Source of the DNA: Saprospiraceae bacterium
Lineage (GTDB): Bacteria; Bacteroidota; Bacteroidia; Chitinophagales; Saprospiraceae
Direction: 5' to 3'
Length of the DNA: 64,000 nucleotides
Assembly (NCBI GenBank): GCA_016719855.1
Contig: JADJYH010000008.1
Span: 1 to 64,000 of the forward strand
Positions 53,447 to 62,985 of this stretch are shown one piece after another (position 1 is the stretch's first letter; each line of letters opens with the position of its first letter). A program made the position numbers and the translations under genes. Below the pieces are notes generated by a model. That model saw only the letters and a program-made list of their open reading frames with translations. It was not told where the DNA came from and did no database searches.

Positions 53447-54676
53447 TCAAACAGCACTGTTTTTTGGGTAGCACAGGTAGTATTTCTTGGACACATTCGT
53501 CTGCAAGCCAAAGTCCATCACCTGCGAAATGGGCAGCACGGAACCATCCTTGTAGAGTATCTTGATTTCGTCCTTGGCCGTGTTGTAGGCGTGGTTGGTC
53601 TGGTCGCCGGACATCACGAGGTAGTCGAGGTACCCTTCGGGGAAGCCCTCGAAACGCTGTTCCACCTGTTTCTTTACCTCCTCCAGATAGCTTGGTTCGA
53701 AAGGCAAATTTTTCAACTCAATCCTGAAAATACGCCTCCCGATGATGCTGTCGGCGAGGTAGGCCAGCAGCGGGTCAGGGTGGTCGGCGAAGCCTTTCAG
53801 GGCGGAGAAAATGTCGTAGTCGTCAAGGCGGGCGAAGTGGCCGAGCATTTCGGGCAGCTTGGCGTCGAAATCCTCCAACGAAATGTCCTGGTAGAGAAAA
53901 AAAGCGAGGCTTTTTGGCACGTCCAACTGTTCGCCCCGCATGGCCAGTTGCTTGGCCCGTTGGAGGGTTTTTATGAGCATCTGCTCGGCGGCCAGCACGG
54001 TCTTGTGCAGGTACACCTGCCAGTACATCAGCCGGCGGGCAATGAGGAATTTTTCGATGGAATAAATGCCCTTTTCCTCCACCGCCAATTCGCCGTCGTG
54101 TACGGCCAGCATCTTGATGATGCGGTCGAAGCCGATGACGCCCTCGGACACGCCCGTGAAATAACTGTCCCGGTTGAGGTAGTCCATGCGGTCCATGTCG
54201 AGCTGGCCGGAGACGAGTTGGTGCAGGAATTTCTTCGGGTACTCGTCCTTGAAAATGCGGATGGCCAGCGCCAGTTTTCCCCCGAAAACCTCGTTCAGCC
54301 GCTCCATGAAGCGCAGCGAAAGCTCCTCGTGGTGGACGTTGATGAGCGTGTGCTCCAGCGTGTGCGAGAATGGCCCATGCCCGATATCGTGCAGCAGGAT
54401 GGCAATGCTGACGGCCTCGGCCTCCTCCGGGGAGATGTCCACGTCTTTGCTCCGCAACACTTCGATGGCCTCGCCCATGAGATGCAGCGCCCCCAGCGCA
54501 TGGTGGAAGCGGGTGTGCAGTGCCCCCGGATAGACGTAGTGCGTCAGGCTCACCTGCTTGATGCGCCGCAGCCGCTGGAAATACGGGTGCTCCACGAGGT
54601 CGAACAGAATGCCGTAGGGGATGCTCGTGAAGCCGTAAACGGGGTCGTTGAAGATTTTTCTTTTGTTCATCGTCAT
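53447..54676 (-). CDS. HD-domain phosphohydrolase (COG1078, dGTPase-like)
   Basis: A 409-residue protein beginning KIFNDPVYGFTSIPYGILFD. HTRFHHALGALHLMGEAIEV carries the first His, ILLHDIGHGPFSHTLEHTL the HD pair, and DQLDMDRMDYLNRDSYFTGV the distal Asp. This is the COG1078 family, related to dGTP triphosphohydrolases and SAMHD1-like enzymes. Its nucleotide substrate is not known here. A second ATG (54670) lies two codons in. A tandem-repeat inverted pair lies immediately upstream. Confidence 0.9.
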   Translation of the reverse strand: MTMNKRKIFNDPVYGFTSIPYGILFDLVEHPYFQRLRRIKQVSLTHYVYPGALHTRFHHALGALHLMGEAIEVLRSKDVDISPEEAEAVSIAILLHDIGHGPFSHTLEHTLINVHHEELSLRFMERLNEVFGGKLALAIRIFKDEYPKKFLHQLVSGQLDMDRMDYLNRDSYFTGVSEGVIGFDRIIKMLAVHDGELAVEEKGIYSIEKFLIARRLMYWQVYLHKTVLAAEQMLIKTLQRAKQLAMRGEQLDVPKSLAFFLYQDISLEDFDAKLPEMLGHFARLDDYDIFSALKGFADHPDPLLAYLADSIIGRRIFRIELKNLPFEPSYLEEVKKQVEQRFEGFPEGYLDYLVMSGDQTNHAYNTAKDEIKILYKDGSVLPISQVMDFGLQTNVSKKYYLCYPKNSAV

Positions 54677-54680
54677 GGAT

Positions 54681-54830
54681 GTGAGCGAGTGAGAGAGCGA
54701 GAGGGTGAGAGAATGAGAGAGTGAGCGGGTGAGCGGGTAGCAGTGTGGTCAATAGGTAATTTCCAATACACTCTAACTTCAAATTTCCACTCTCTCACCC
54801 GCTCACTCCCTCACTTTCTCACCCTCTCCC
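54681..54830. repeat. GTGAGAGA/GTGAGCGG tandem repeats as facing inverted arms
   Basis: The left arm (54681-54739) is a purine-rich set of 8-bp-like units (GTGAGCGA, GTGAGAGA, GTGAGCGG). The right arm (54788-54830) is the reverse-complement type (CACTCTCTCACCCGCTCACT). The arms are about 48 bp apart and lie just upstream of the HD gene start. Confidence 0.75.
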
Positions 54831-55011
54831 AAGTCTTTGGCAGCATTTTGGCAAAATTGGTGTAAAGCACCGGGAAATTGGCCGTTCGTGCAATCATTTT
54901 CCAAAAAAAGCGTCCTTAGCTTCCGGTGGTTAAAACGCCGTTAAATTCCATCCCCCGGTCCGTTGCGGCACAAACATTTCATCGCCAATAATTGTAAACT
55001 TGTTGGTCAAA

Positions 55012-55042
55012 TTGGGATTCTTGGGATTGCCCCGTAACTTTG
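55012..55042 (+). promoter_or_regulatory. Bacteroidota-type promoter of the tail-specific protease gene
   Basis: TTG (55012-55014), 20 bp, then TAACTTTG (55035-55042), a perfect match to the TAnnTTTG minus-7 consensus. It lies 25 bp upstream of the first ATG, a plausible short leader. Confidence 0.55.
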
Positions 55043-55067
55043 AAGCCCAGATTTTGTTCAACAACTT

Positions 55068-57224
55068 ATGAAAATGACTGACCATCCTCAACCAATATCA
55101 ATTTTAAACCGCATAAAAGAAGTGATTATGAAAAACAAAGGTCTCTTGCTCGCCCTTGTGGCCGCTGCTGGCTTGTTCCTGGCGTTCTACTTCCCCGTGA
55201 ACACCGCCCAGAAAGAGGCGACGCTCATGCAGTCAATCCTGACCGACCTGAACTACTACCACTACCAGCCATTGGAGGTGAACGACAACCTGTCGGAGAA
55301 GGTTTACGGCCTCTTTCTGGAGCGCCTCGACGGCAGCCGCCGCTGGCTCACCCAGGTTGACGTGCAGAAGTTGGATGCCTGGAAGCTCAAGCTGGACGAA
55401 GAGGCCAACGAAGGCACCTTCGCCTTCCTCGACCTTGCCACCCAAATCCAAGAGGCTGGCATCAAAAAAACGCAGGGATGGTACAAGGAGATTCTCGCCA
55501 AACCTTTTGATTTCAAACAAAAAGAAGCTGTGGAGACAGACGGCGAGAAAAAACCATTTGCCAAAAACGACCAAGAACTGAAGGAATACTGGCACAAACA
55601 GATGAAGTGGGAAACCCTCAGCCGCCTCACCGAAAAATTGGAGAAAAAAGAAAAAGGCGAGGAGGAGTTCAAGGACAAAACCATTGAGGAACTGGAAGCC
55701 GATGCCCGAAAAGACGTGCTGAAAGTCTATGACGACTGGTACGTGCGCCTCGAAAAGCGCAAGCGCAACGACTTCCTCAGCATGTACCTCAATGCCTTCA
55801 CCAACATATTCGACCCGCACACGGAGTACTACGAGCCAGTTGACAAGCAGAACTTCGACATTGGAATGTCGGGCCGCGGAGGGCATCGGCGCCAGGCTGC
55901 AAACCGACGGTGAGAACACCAAAGTCAGCGAAATCATCGTGGGCGGACCAGCTTGGAAGCAGGGCATGTTGAAAGAAAACGACAAAATTGTCAAGGTAAA
56001 ACAAGAAGGCGATGCCGAATGGACCGACCTCACAGGCATGGTCATCAACGACGTGGTGCAGCTAATTCGTGGCAAGCCTCAGACAAAAGTGACGCTTTTC
56101 ATCAAAAAAGCAGAAGGAGGCACGACGGAAGAAATCACCATCGAGCGCGACGTGGTGATTTTAGAGGAAGGCTTCGCAAAATCGCTGCTCATCCAGTCTT
56201 CTCAAAACGAGCAAATCGGATATATCCGCTTGCCCAAGTTCTACGCCGACTTCAACAACAAAGACGGCCGCCGCTGCGCCGAAGACATCGCCGTTGAACT
56301 TGAGAAGCTCAAGCAGGCCAATGTGCAGGGCATCATCCTCGACCTCCGTGGCAATGGCGGTGGATCGTTGCGTGACGTGGTGACAATGGGCGGCTTTTTC
56401 GTGGAGGAAGGCCCCATCGTACAGGTAAAATCAAGGTCACGCACCCCAGAGGTGCTTACCGACGACGATCCTGCCGTGCAGTACAACGGTGCCCTCATCG
56501 TGATGGTGGACCAGTTCAGCGCATCCGCTTCCGAGATTTTGGCAGCAGCGCTGCAAGACTACGGCCGGGCCATCATTGTGGGCACGAGCACTTCCACCTT
56601 CGGCAAGGGCACGGTGCAGCGCTGCTTCGACCTCGACGCCGTGGCGCGTGGAAAACCAGAGGTGAAGCCGCTCGGCGAGGTGAAGCTAACGGTGCAGAAG
56701 TTTTTTAGGTAAACGGTGGTTCCACCCAGCTCAAGGGCGTGGTGCCGGACATCGTGCTGCCGGACAACTGGCTTTACGTGGAAACGGGCGAAAAAGAAGA
56801 GGACTTCCCAATGGAATGGACGCAGATTGACCCTGTGCCTTACGGCCAAAAGGTGTACTCGCTCGGTGCATTGCCAAAAATCAAGGAAATGGCAAACAGC
56901 CGCATCAAAGGCAACGAGGTTTTCCAGAAAATAGACCAGCGGGCCAAACGCCTGAAGGAGCTTCGGGACGACTCGGAGCATACCCTGAACCTTGATGAAT
57001 ACCTGGCCGAGAACAAAAAGTTGGACGAAGAGGACAACATTTACACCAAGCTTTTTGAAAAAGAGGTGCTCACAAGTATCCAAAACCTCCCAGTTGATAT
57101 GGCGGGTCTCCAATCCGACGAAAGCAAAAAAGCCCGCAACGAGGAATGGCTGAAAGGTGTGAAAAAGGATGTCTATCTCCTCGAAACGCTGAATATCATG
57201 CACGACTTGCTGACGATAAGATAA
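55068..57224 (+). CDS. S41 carboxy-terminal (tail-specific) processing protease (two frameshifts)
   Basis: About 718 residues after bridging shifts at about 55878 (two bases missing near GGCCGCGGAGGG) and at 56713 (one G missing, restoring KFFRVNGGSTQL). A signal anchor (KGLLLALVAAAGLFLAFYFP) precedes an N-terminal helical region (FDPHTEYYEPVDKQNFDIGM), a PDZ domain, then the S41 core: DLRGNGGGSLRDVV, VDQFSASASEILAAA with the Ser and TSTFGKGTVQ with the Lys. A DUF3340-like C-terminus follows (VPDIVLPDNWLYVETGEKEE). It cleaves proteins at C-terminal tails in the periplasm. ATGs at 55068 and 55128 are both possible starts. Confidence 0.9.
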
Positions 57225-57225
57225 G

Positions 57226-57404
57226 TTGGCAGTTCAGCAGTTGGCAGTCTGGGGCTGCTTTCTTTCAAGTTTGTAGAAAAACAAAAAGGGCGAAATTGGA
57301 TAACCAACTTCGCCCTTTTTGTTTTTGCGATAAACTGCTAAACAACTGTCGAACTGACTGCCAACTGCCAACTGAATTGACTGCCACCTGTCGAACTGCC
57401 GAAC
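57226..57404. repeat. TTGGCAGT-type tandem repeats as inverted arms around a terminator
   Basis: The left arm (57226-57252) has TTGGCAGTT/CAGCAG units. The right arm (57331-57404) has many ACTGCCAA and AACTGTCGA units in inverse orientation. They enclose the terminator at 57283-57320, as at 184-331, again between converging genes. Confidence 0.75.
57283..57320. terminator. Bidirectional intrinsic terminator
   Basis: AAAAAGGGCGAA pairs with TTCGCCCTTTTT (12 bp), and the inner TTGG/CCAA also pairs around ATAA. A/T tracts lie on both sides. Confidence 0.9.
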
Positions 57405-57409
57405 CAAAT

Positions 57410-57940
57410 TCACCTCACCTCAAACTCCATCTCCAGCACCACTTCAAAGGAGCCTTGCGGCACGTCGCGCAGGCGCTCCAACTTTACCTGCACATTGATT
57501 TGTTTTTGTAAAACGTACTCCCGGATGTCGTTGACGGCACTTCCGCCAAGCTCCAATTCGTACCCTACGTTGAAGGGCGTGGGGTCGCGGTAGAATGCCT
57601 CCTGGCCACAGTTTTCCACGTTGTCGCCTTGCAGGCAAAGGCGCACGGACACGGCCTCGATGAAATCGAGGTCGCCACCGCCGAACAACGCCGTGAGGGT
57701 GGCCCTGCTTGGCAAGATGCTTTTGATGTCGGCGGTATCAATCCCCTCTGCGCTCAGTTGGGCAAACGAGCCTAGGTTGACGCTGTTAATTGGGATGTAG
57801 TACGTGAAGGGCGGCTGTACCGAGGGGTCAATGGCAAACTTCAAGTTGCCGACCTTGATGCGGGTGCGTGGCGGTTCGGTTTCTTTTTTACAAGCAAAAA
57901 AAGTTAATGCAACAAGGAAAAGTAGTGTCGATATTTTCAT
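57410..57940 (-). CDS. Unrecognised lipoprotein
   Basis: A 176-residue lipoprotein: MKISTLLFLVALTFFACKKE has a lipobox Cys. The body has alternating strands, RIKVGNLKFAIDPSVQPPFT, SVNLGSFAQLSAEGID, a paired cysteine segment (LCLQGDNVENCGQ) and the closing FEVVLEMEFEVR. No family is recognised. It resembles small Bacteroidota surface lipoproteins of immunoglobulin-like fold. Start coordinate is uncertain by one base. It is convergent with the protease gene. Confidence 0.65.
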   Translation of the reverse strand: MKISTLLFLVALTFFACKKETEPPRTRIKVGNLKFAIDPSVQPPFTYYIPINSVNLGSFAQLSAEGIDTADIKSILPSRATLTALFGGGDLDFIEAVSVRLCLQGDNVENCGQEAFYRDPTPFNVGYELELGGSAVNDIREYVLQKQINVQVKLERLRDVPQGSFEVVLEMEFEVR

Positions 57941-58180
57941 CACCGAAGGTTTATTCCTTAAAACGCAAAACATGGTCAAAAAAATTTTATTCACGTACAA
58001 GTTTGACTAATTACAACAAATATGATTCTTTTGCTGAAAGGAAAGTCTTGGTTGAAATGGCATGACGTTTTGACTTTCGTCTGAAAATTCATGCCCATCT
58101 CAACCAAGCAATCCGACAACAACCTAAACAATCCTAACATCAAGCCCCAAAGGGGCAAGCAATCTCAAACAATTTTACTC

Positions 58181-60123
58181 ATGGGTGAAGCAAAAGTATC
58201 AGTAGCGAAAGACCAGAACGAGCTCCAAACCTTCATGCGCAACCTGCTGAACGACCTCCAGTCGTTAGAGTACATGATTGAACACAACTGGTTCGAGACT
58301 GGTATCACACGCATCGGGGCCGAACAGGAAATGTGCATCGTGGACAACAAAACGTTCAAGCCGGCCAAAATTAACATGAAAGTCATTGAGGCGATGAAAG
58401 ATTGTGCTTGGCTCGACACGGAGCTGGCGCAGTTCAACCTAGAGACGAACATGAACCCTGTGGAGTTCACTGGCAACTGTTTTCGGCAAATGGAGGACGA
58501 AAACCTCGTCAACATCGCCGCCATCCGCAAGGTATTGAAGCCCATGGGAGCCAATATTGCCCTCGCTGGCATCCTGCCCACCTTGCGCAAGACCGACCTT
58601 GACCTCGAAAACCTGACCGAAAAGCCCCGCTACATGGCTCTGATGAATGCGCTGAAAAGCCACCTCATTGGCAGCAATTTCGAACTGAACCTCAGTGGCA
58701 TTGACGAGCTGCACGTGAAGCACGACTCGCCGTTGCTCGAAGCCTGCAACACCAGCTTTCAGGTACACCTTCAGGTGGAACCAAAAGATTTCGTCTGCCT
58801 TTACAACATTGCCCAGATGCTCACCGGCCCCACCATCGCCATCGCCGCAAACTCGCCGTTGGTGTTCGGCAAGCGGCTCTGGCACGAGACACGAATCGCC
58901 CTCTTCCAGCAGTCGCTCGACACCCGCACCTCGCACGACCACCTGAGGGAGCGCAGCCCCAGGGTCAACTTCGGCAACGGCTGGCTGCAAGGCTCCATCC
59001 TCGAAATTTACAAAGAAGACATCGCCCGGTTCCGGGTGCTGATGACCGCTGACGAGGTGGAAGACTCCATCGAGCAAATTTTGAAGAAAAAAACGCCCAA
59101 GCTCAAGGCGCTGCAAGTACACAATTCCACCGTTTACCGCTGGAACCGGCCCTGCTACGGCATCAGCGAAAATGGCCAGCCGCACCTCCGCATCGAGGCC
59201 AGGATGTTGCCCGCAGGCCCTACCATCGTGGACGAGGTGGCCAACGCCGCCTTCTGGCTTGGTGCCATTATTGGGATGCAGAAACATTGCCCCGACGTGA
59301 CCAAGAGGCTATCATGGGAAGATGTTCGGGACAATTTCATGAAGGCAGCACAGTTCGGCATTGATACCAAGTTCAATTGGTTCAACGACAAAAAATATAC
59401 TGCTACCGACCTGATTATCAACGAATTAGTACCATTGGCAAAGGAGGGACTCCAGTCCAAAGGTGTGGATTCTGGCGATATTGACAAATACCTCGGCATC
59501 ATCCACGACCGGGCCAAGGCGCACATGACCGGCGCCCGTTGGCAGCTTCGTGCATTCACCAAGTTGAAAGAATCCATCACCACCGACGAGGCCACAGCCG
59601 TAATGACGGCCTGCATCGTCAAAAATCAGGAAAAAGAAATGCCTGTGCACACCTGGCCACTGCCCGACCCTAGCGAACTGGAGGAATACGTGCCAAGCAG
59701 CCTCCGGGTCGAGGAGTTCATGACCACCGACCTCATCACCGTCCAGAAGGACGACCTCATTGACTTCGTGGCGGAGATGATGAACTGGCGCAAGATCCGC
59801 TACATGCCCGTGGAAGATGCCAAGGGCAGGCTCGTGGGCTCGTGACCTCTCCGCCACCTGCTGCGCCATTATTCGCAGCACAATAAGCTCAGTGCCAAAC
59901 GCCCACCTCCATCGTGAAGGACATCATGCTGGTAAAACCGCTGACGGTCACGCCAAAAACGTCCATCATGGACGCCCTGAAAATCATGCGAGAGAACAAA
60001 GTGGGCTGCCTCCCAGTGGTACACGATAAGGAAAACGAACTCGTGGGTATCATCACGGAAATGGACTTCCTGCGAGTGTCTTCCCGCCTCATGGAGCGGC
60101 TGGAATTGGCCACCGGAAAATAA
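58181..60123 (+). CDS. Glutamate-cysteine ligase-like (GCS2) protein with C-terminal CBS pair (frameshifted)
   Basis: About 647 residues. The main part is GCS2-like: MGEAKVSVAKDQNELQTFMR, ITRIGAEQEMCIVDN with the Glu-rich ATP/substrate site, NLETNMNPVEFTGNCFR, ARMLPAGPTIVDEVAN. The last 130 residues are two CBS domains (VEEFMTTDLITVQKDDLIDF and VKDIMLVKPLTVTPKTSIMD ... GIITEMDFL). Shifts lie at about 59838-59850 (a pair that nearly cancels) and about 59905 (one A missing, restoring AKTPTSIVKD). CBS domains usually bind adenosine nucleotides, so the ligase-like activity may be energy-controlled. The ATG at 58181 gives the family start. Confidence 0.8.
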
Positions 60124-60184
60124 AACTGAGAACGGCTGGAATTACTTGATCCCACATTTTTTAACTACAAAAAAAACAGACGCT

Positions 60185-61771
60185 ATGCCAATCAGAATGG
60201 AACAAGACCCCGAACAGCCGGGACGCCGCAGGACCGAAGATGATAACCAAGGTCAAAACCGCAACACGGGCGGTGGCGGGTTGGGCGGCCTCCTGAGTTT
60301 TGCCCCCCTTCTCCTCGGCTTTTTGTTCAAAAAACCTAAACTGCTGCTGCTCGTGCTGGCCGGTGTGGCCATCTGGTATTTTGTGAGCGGCGGCTGCGGA
60401 GACCTCTCCGGCGATGGCGACCTATCGGGCGAAGGCAGTACAAGTGAACAGGAGCAATTCACCTTCGGGGCTGTTCTCAGTGAGGAGGAGTACGACAAGG
60501 CCGATGTCTTCGAGCCACTTTCCACGAGCTACGGCGGTGCCGAAAACCAGTTGCCAGCCTCCGTTTCCCTGCTGAAATATGCGCCCAAGCGGATGCACCA
60601 AGGCAACCAAGGCTCCTGCGTGGGCTGGGCAGGCTCCTACGCCGCCCGCACCATCCTGCAAGCCAGGGCCACGGGCGTTGACCCGAACAACGTGGCGTTC
60701 AGCCCCTCCTACCTCTATAACCAGATAGCCCTCGACGGATGCCAGGGAGCATACATGCAGAACGCCATGGAAACCCTGCTCAAGCACGGCGACCTGCCAT
60801 TCTCCAAGTTCGGCTACGACGACAGCGACTGCAGCCGCCAACCCACCCAGTCAATGGCTACGGAAGCTTCTCAATTCCGCACGAAAGGCTACAACCGCCT
60901 CTCGCAGGGCGGCGACAACTACGGCCTTGATATCCAGGGGGTGAAGCAGCACATTGCGCAGGGCGCACCCGTCGTCATCGGCATGATGGTCGGCGGCACC
61001 TTCATGCAGGACATGGTGGGCAAGAGCGTTTGGCAGCCCACCCAACGCGATTACAGCGGCTACGGCTTCAGCGGCCATGCCATGTGCGTCATCGGCTACG
61101 ACGACGACAAGGAGATGGTGCAAATCATGAACAGTTGGGGGCCAGAATGGGGCAACAACGGCACGGCATGGATTCCTTACAAGGCGTTTGAACATTTCAC
61201 TAAAGAAGCCTACGGCCTCTACCCGATGGGCGATGCGGCCAAGTACGACCCCAATAAGCTCATGGTGAAATTTGGGCTGGTTGACAACGCAACCCAGACG
61301 CTCATCCCGCTGGCAGCGGCGGGCGACCGCACCTTCCGAACCCGTGCGCCTATGAAGATTGGCACCAAATTCAAGGTGGCCATCACCAACTCCATCGAGT
61401 GCAACGTGTACGTGTTCGGGCAGGAGGTGGACGGGTCGAGCTACGTGCTGTTCCCCTACACCGAAAAGCACTCGCCGTACTGCGGCATCACGGGCACCCG
61501 CCTATTTCCGAAGGACCACTCCATGACGCCCGACGACAAGGGCAAGCGGGACTACATCGCCGTGGTGGTGTCCAAGTCTCCGCTCGATTGGAACGTGCTC
61601 AACAGCCGAATCAACACCAGCCGCCAGAGCACCTACCTCGGCAAGGTGCGCGAAGCTATCGCACAGGATGAAGTACCGAACGTGAAGTTCACAGCGCCCG
61701 ATGCCGTGGAGTTCAGCTGCGACCTGAACGGGAAGAACGTAGTGGCGACGGTGATAGAAATTGACAAGTAA
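60185..61771 (+). CDS. C1 (papain-like) peptidase, membrane-anchored
   Basis: A 528-residue protein. A glycine-rich acidic N-terminus precedes one or two membrane helices (about 35-68, LLLLVLAGVAIWYFVSGG). The peptidase region has Cys145 in QGNQGSCVGWAGSYAA, His in FSGHAMCVIGYDDD and Asn in MNSWGPEWGNNG, the papain triad. After about residue 350 lies a DUF4384-like beta domain (IGTKFKVAITNSIECNVYVF, QEVDGSSYVLFPYTEKHSPY). The catalytic domain should face the periplasm. The gene looks intact, has a terminator after it, and is followed by a gap of nearly 400 bp. Confidence 0.85.
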   Translation: MPIRMEQDPEQPGRRRTEDDNQGQNRNTGGGGLGGLLSFAPLLLGFLFKKPKLLLLVLAGVAIWYFVSGGCGDLSGDGDLSGEGSTSEQEQFTFGAVLSEEEYDKADVFEPLSTSYGGAENQLPASVSLLKYAPKRMHQGNQGSCVGWAGSYAARTILQARATGVDPNNVAFSPSYLYNQIALDGCQGAYMQNAMETLLKHGDLPFSKFGYDDSDCSRQPTQSMATEASQFRTKGYNRLSQGGDNYGLDIQGVKQHIAQGAPVVIGMMVGGTFMQDMVGKSVWQPTQRDYSGYGFSGHAMCVIGYDDDKEMVQIMNSWGPEWGNNGTAWIPYKAFEHFTKEAYGLYPMGDAAKYDPNKLMVKFGLVDNATQTLIPLAAAGDRTFRTRAPMKIGTKFKVAITNSIECNVYVFGQEVDGSSYVLFPYTEKHSPYCGITGTRLFPKDHSMTPDDKGKRDYIAVVVSKSPLDWNVLNSRINTSRQSTYLGKVREAIAQDEVPNVKFTAPDAVEFSCDLNGKNVVATVIEIDK

Positions 61772-61784
61772 AATGCTTTTTTAT

Positions 61785-61830
61785 TGGGGTGAAATGGCTG
61801 ATAATCAAAATCTTAGGCCGTTTCACCCCA
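61785..61830 (+). terminator. Hairpin after the C1 peptidase gene
   Basis: TGGGGTGAAA pairs with TTTCACCCCA (10 bp) and GGC/GCC extends the stem after a mismatch, with an 18-base loop. A short AAAGATTTT follows, so T-tract support is weak. Confidence 0.6.
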
Positions 61831-62159
61831 AAGATTTTAAAAGTTGCCCCAGTAAAATGCCCTACCTCCTCCCATATTTCCATCCTTCTTTTTACTTTTA
61901 CAAAAAATAGATGCGCCCGTTGGTTCGCTGGCCAAGTAATTGCAGCATAAACCAACATATTTCAAAATGTGGATTGTTGTTTTCAACGGAAAAACAGAGA
62001 TTCGCAGGCTTTTTGGCAGAAGGCATAGATAGCCTCTTGCCGACCGAAAAAAAACTAGGGTGGTTGTGCAGTTTTGATTTGACGCAATGTTCTGAAATTC
62101 AATGTTTTGGACACCGTCAACCATTAACCGTCAACCGGATTTAAACACCTTTGGCTCCG
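61831..62159 (+). other. 329-bp intergenic region, leader of the bifunctional nuclease gene
   Basis: AT-rich gap between the peptidase and nuclease genes. I see no hairpin. A short repeat CCGTCAACC/TTAACCGTCAACC lies at 62114-62137 immediately before the start, and no clear promoter pair can be named. Confidence 0.4.
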
Positions 62160-62777
62160 ATGAAAAAAATTGAACTCGACATAGTTGCCCTTTCCCACAG
62201 CGTCACGCAGTCGCACAATTACGCTGTCGTGTTGGGAGAGCAAAGCGGCACCCGAAGGCTGCCCATCGTCATCGGTGGGTTTGAGGCGCAGGCCATCGCT
62301 GTGGCCATGGAGCGCATGGCCCCCAACCGCCCCCTGACCCACGATCTGTTCAAAAATGCATTTGAAACCTTCAGCATAGACCTCAAGGAAGTCATCATCA
62401 ACAACCTATTGGACGGAATTTTCTACGCCCGGCTGGTTTGCGAGCGTGGTGGTGAGGTGTACGAGATTGACTCCCGCACCTCCGACGCGCTGGCCATGGC
62501 CGTGCGTTTCAACTGCCCCATTTACACCTACGAGTTCATCCTCGACGCTGCTGGCGTAGTGCTCGAAGAGCCAGAGGGCACTACCAAAAAAGCCTCTACT
62601 AGCCGCAGCGGCAGTAGCACTGCCGCCACCAAACAGCGCCCCGCCAAGGGTGCTTCGCTCAGCTCCTACTCCATCGAAGAACTGACCCGGTTGCTCGAAG
62701 ACGTGCTGGGAAAGGAGGACTACGAGCAAGCCGCCAAAATCCGAGACGAAATCACGCGGCGGAAGGAGGAAGGATAA
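62160..62777 (+). CDS. Bifunctional nuclease family protein (BFN/DUF151) with C-terminal UvrB/UvrC motif
   Basis: A 205-residue cytosolic protein. Residues 1-140 form the BFN domain (HNYAVVLGEQSGTRRLPIVI, NRPLTHDLFKNAFETFSID, SRTSDALAMAVRFNCPIYTY), a nuclease-like fold found from bacteria to plants. A Ser/Thr-rich linker (STSRSGSSTAATKQ) leads to a UVR motif (DVLGKEDYEQAAKIRDEITR). The BFN-UVR pairing is common in Bacteroidota. The start MKKIELDIVALSH was preferred to an upstream TTG. Confidence 0.9.
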   Translation: MKKIELDIVALSHSVTQSHNYAVVLGEQSGTRRLPIVIGGFEAQAIAVAMERMAPNRPLTHDLFKNAFETFSIDLKEVIINNLLDGIFYARLVCERGGEVYEIDSRTSDALAMAVRFNCPIYTYEFILDAAGVVLEEPEGTTKKASTSRSGSSTAATKQRPAKGASLSSYSIEELTRLLEDVLGKEDYEQAAKIRDEITRRKEEG

Positions 62778-62780
62778 AAC

Positions 62781-62980
62781 GATTTACGATTGGGGATTTA
62801 CGATTTACGATTGGGGGCGAAGCTGCTGAGGTGGCTTTGCCCTTTGTTGTTTTGAGAAATTGGCTTTTTTTGTTTGAAAAGCTTGTGGCTACCTTTACCC
62901 CTGAAATTGACTGTCAGCGGCAAGATGGTCCGCAATCGTAAATCGCTTGTCATTCCCGAAGGGAACCAAATCGTAAATTC
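62781..62980. repeat. GATTTACGATT repeats as inverted arms around the carboxylase promoter region
   Basis: The left arm (62781-62817) contains three GATTTACGATT copies joined by GGGG. Inverted copies AATCGTAAATC lie at 62934-62944 and a degenerate one at 62969-62979. Between them lies the candidate promoter. The same 11-mer is in the arrays near 310 and 17100. Confidence 0.75.
62869..62897 (+). promoter_or_regulatory. Candidate promoter of the acyl-CoA carboxylase gene
   Basis: TTTG (62869-62872), 17 bp, then TACCTTTA (62890-62897), one mismatch from TAnnTTTG, 89 bp upstream of the start codon. Confidence 0.4.
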
Positions 62981-62985
62981 AAATT

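Larger units (their letters stand above)
54677..55067. other. Divergent intergenic region with repeats and a promoter
   Basis: 391 bp between the minus-strand HD gene and the plus-strand protease gene. The first 150 bp hold the GTGAGAGA-type arms (54681-54830). The rest, towards the protease, holds the promoter at 55012-55042. Nothing else is clear. Confidence 0.6.

Noticed and set aside
52263..54724. Plus-strand open frames opposite alkB and the HD gene
   Set aside because: Both minus-strand genes have all catalytic motifs; the opposite frames arise from GC-rich third-position bias.
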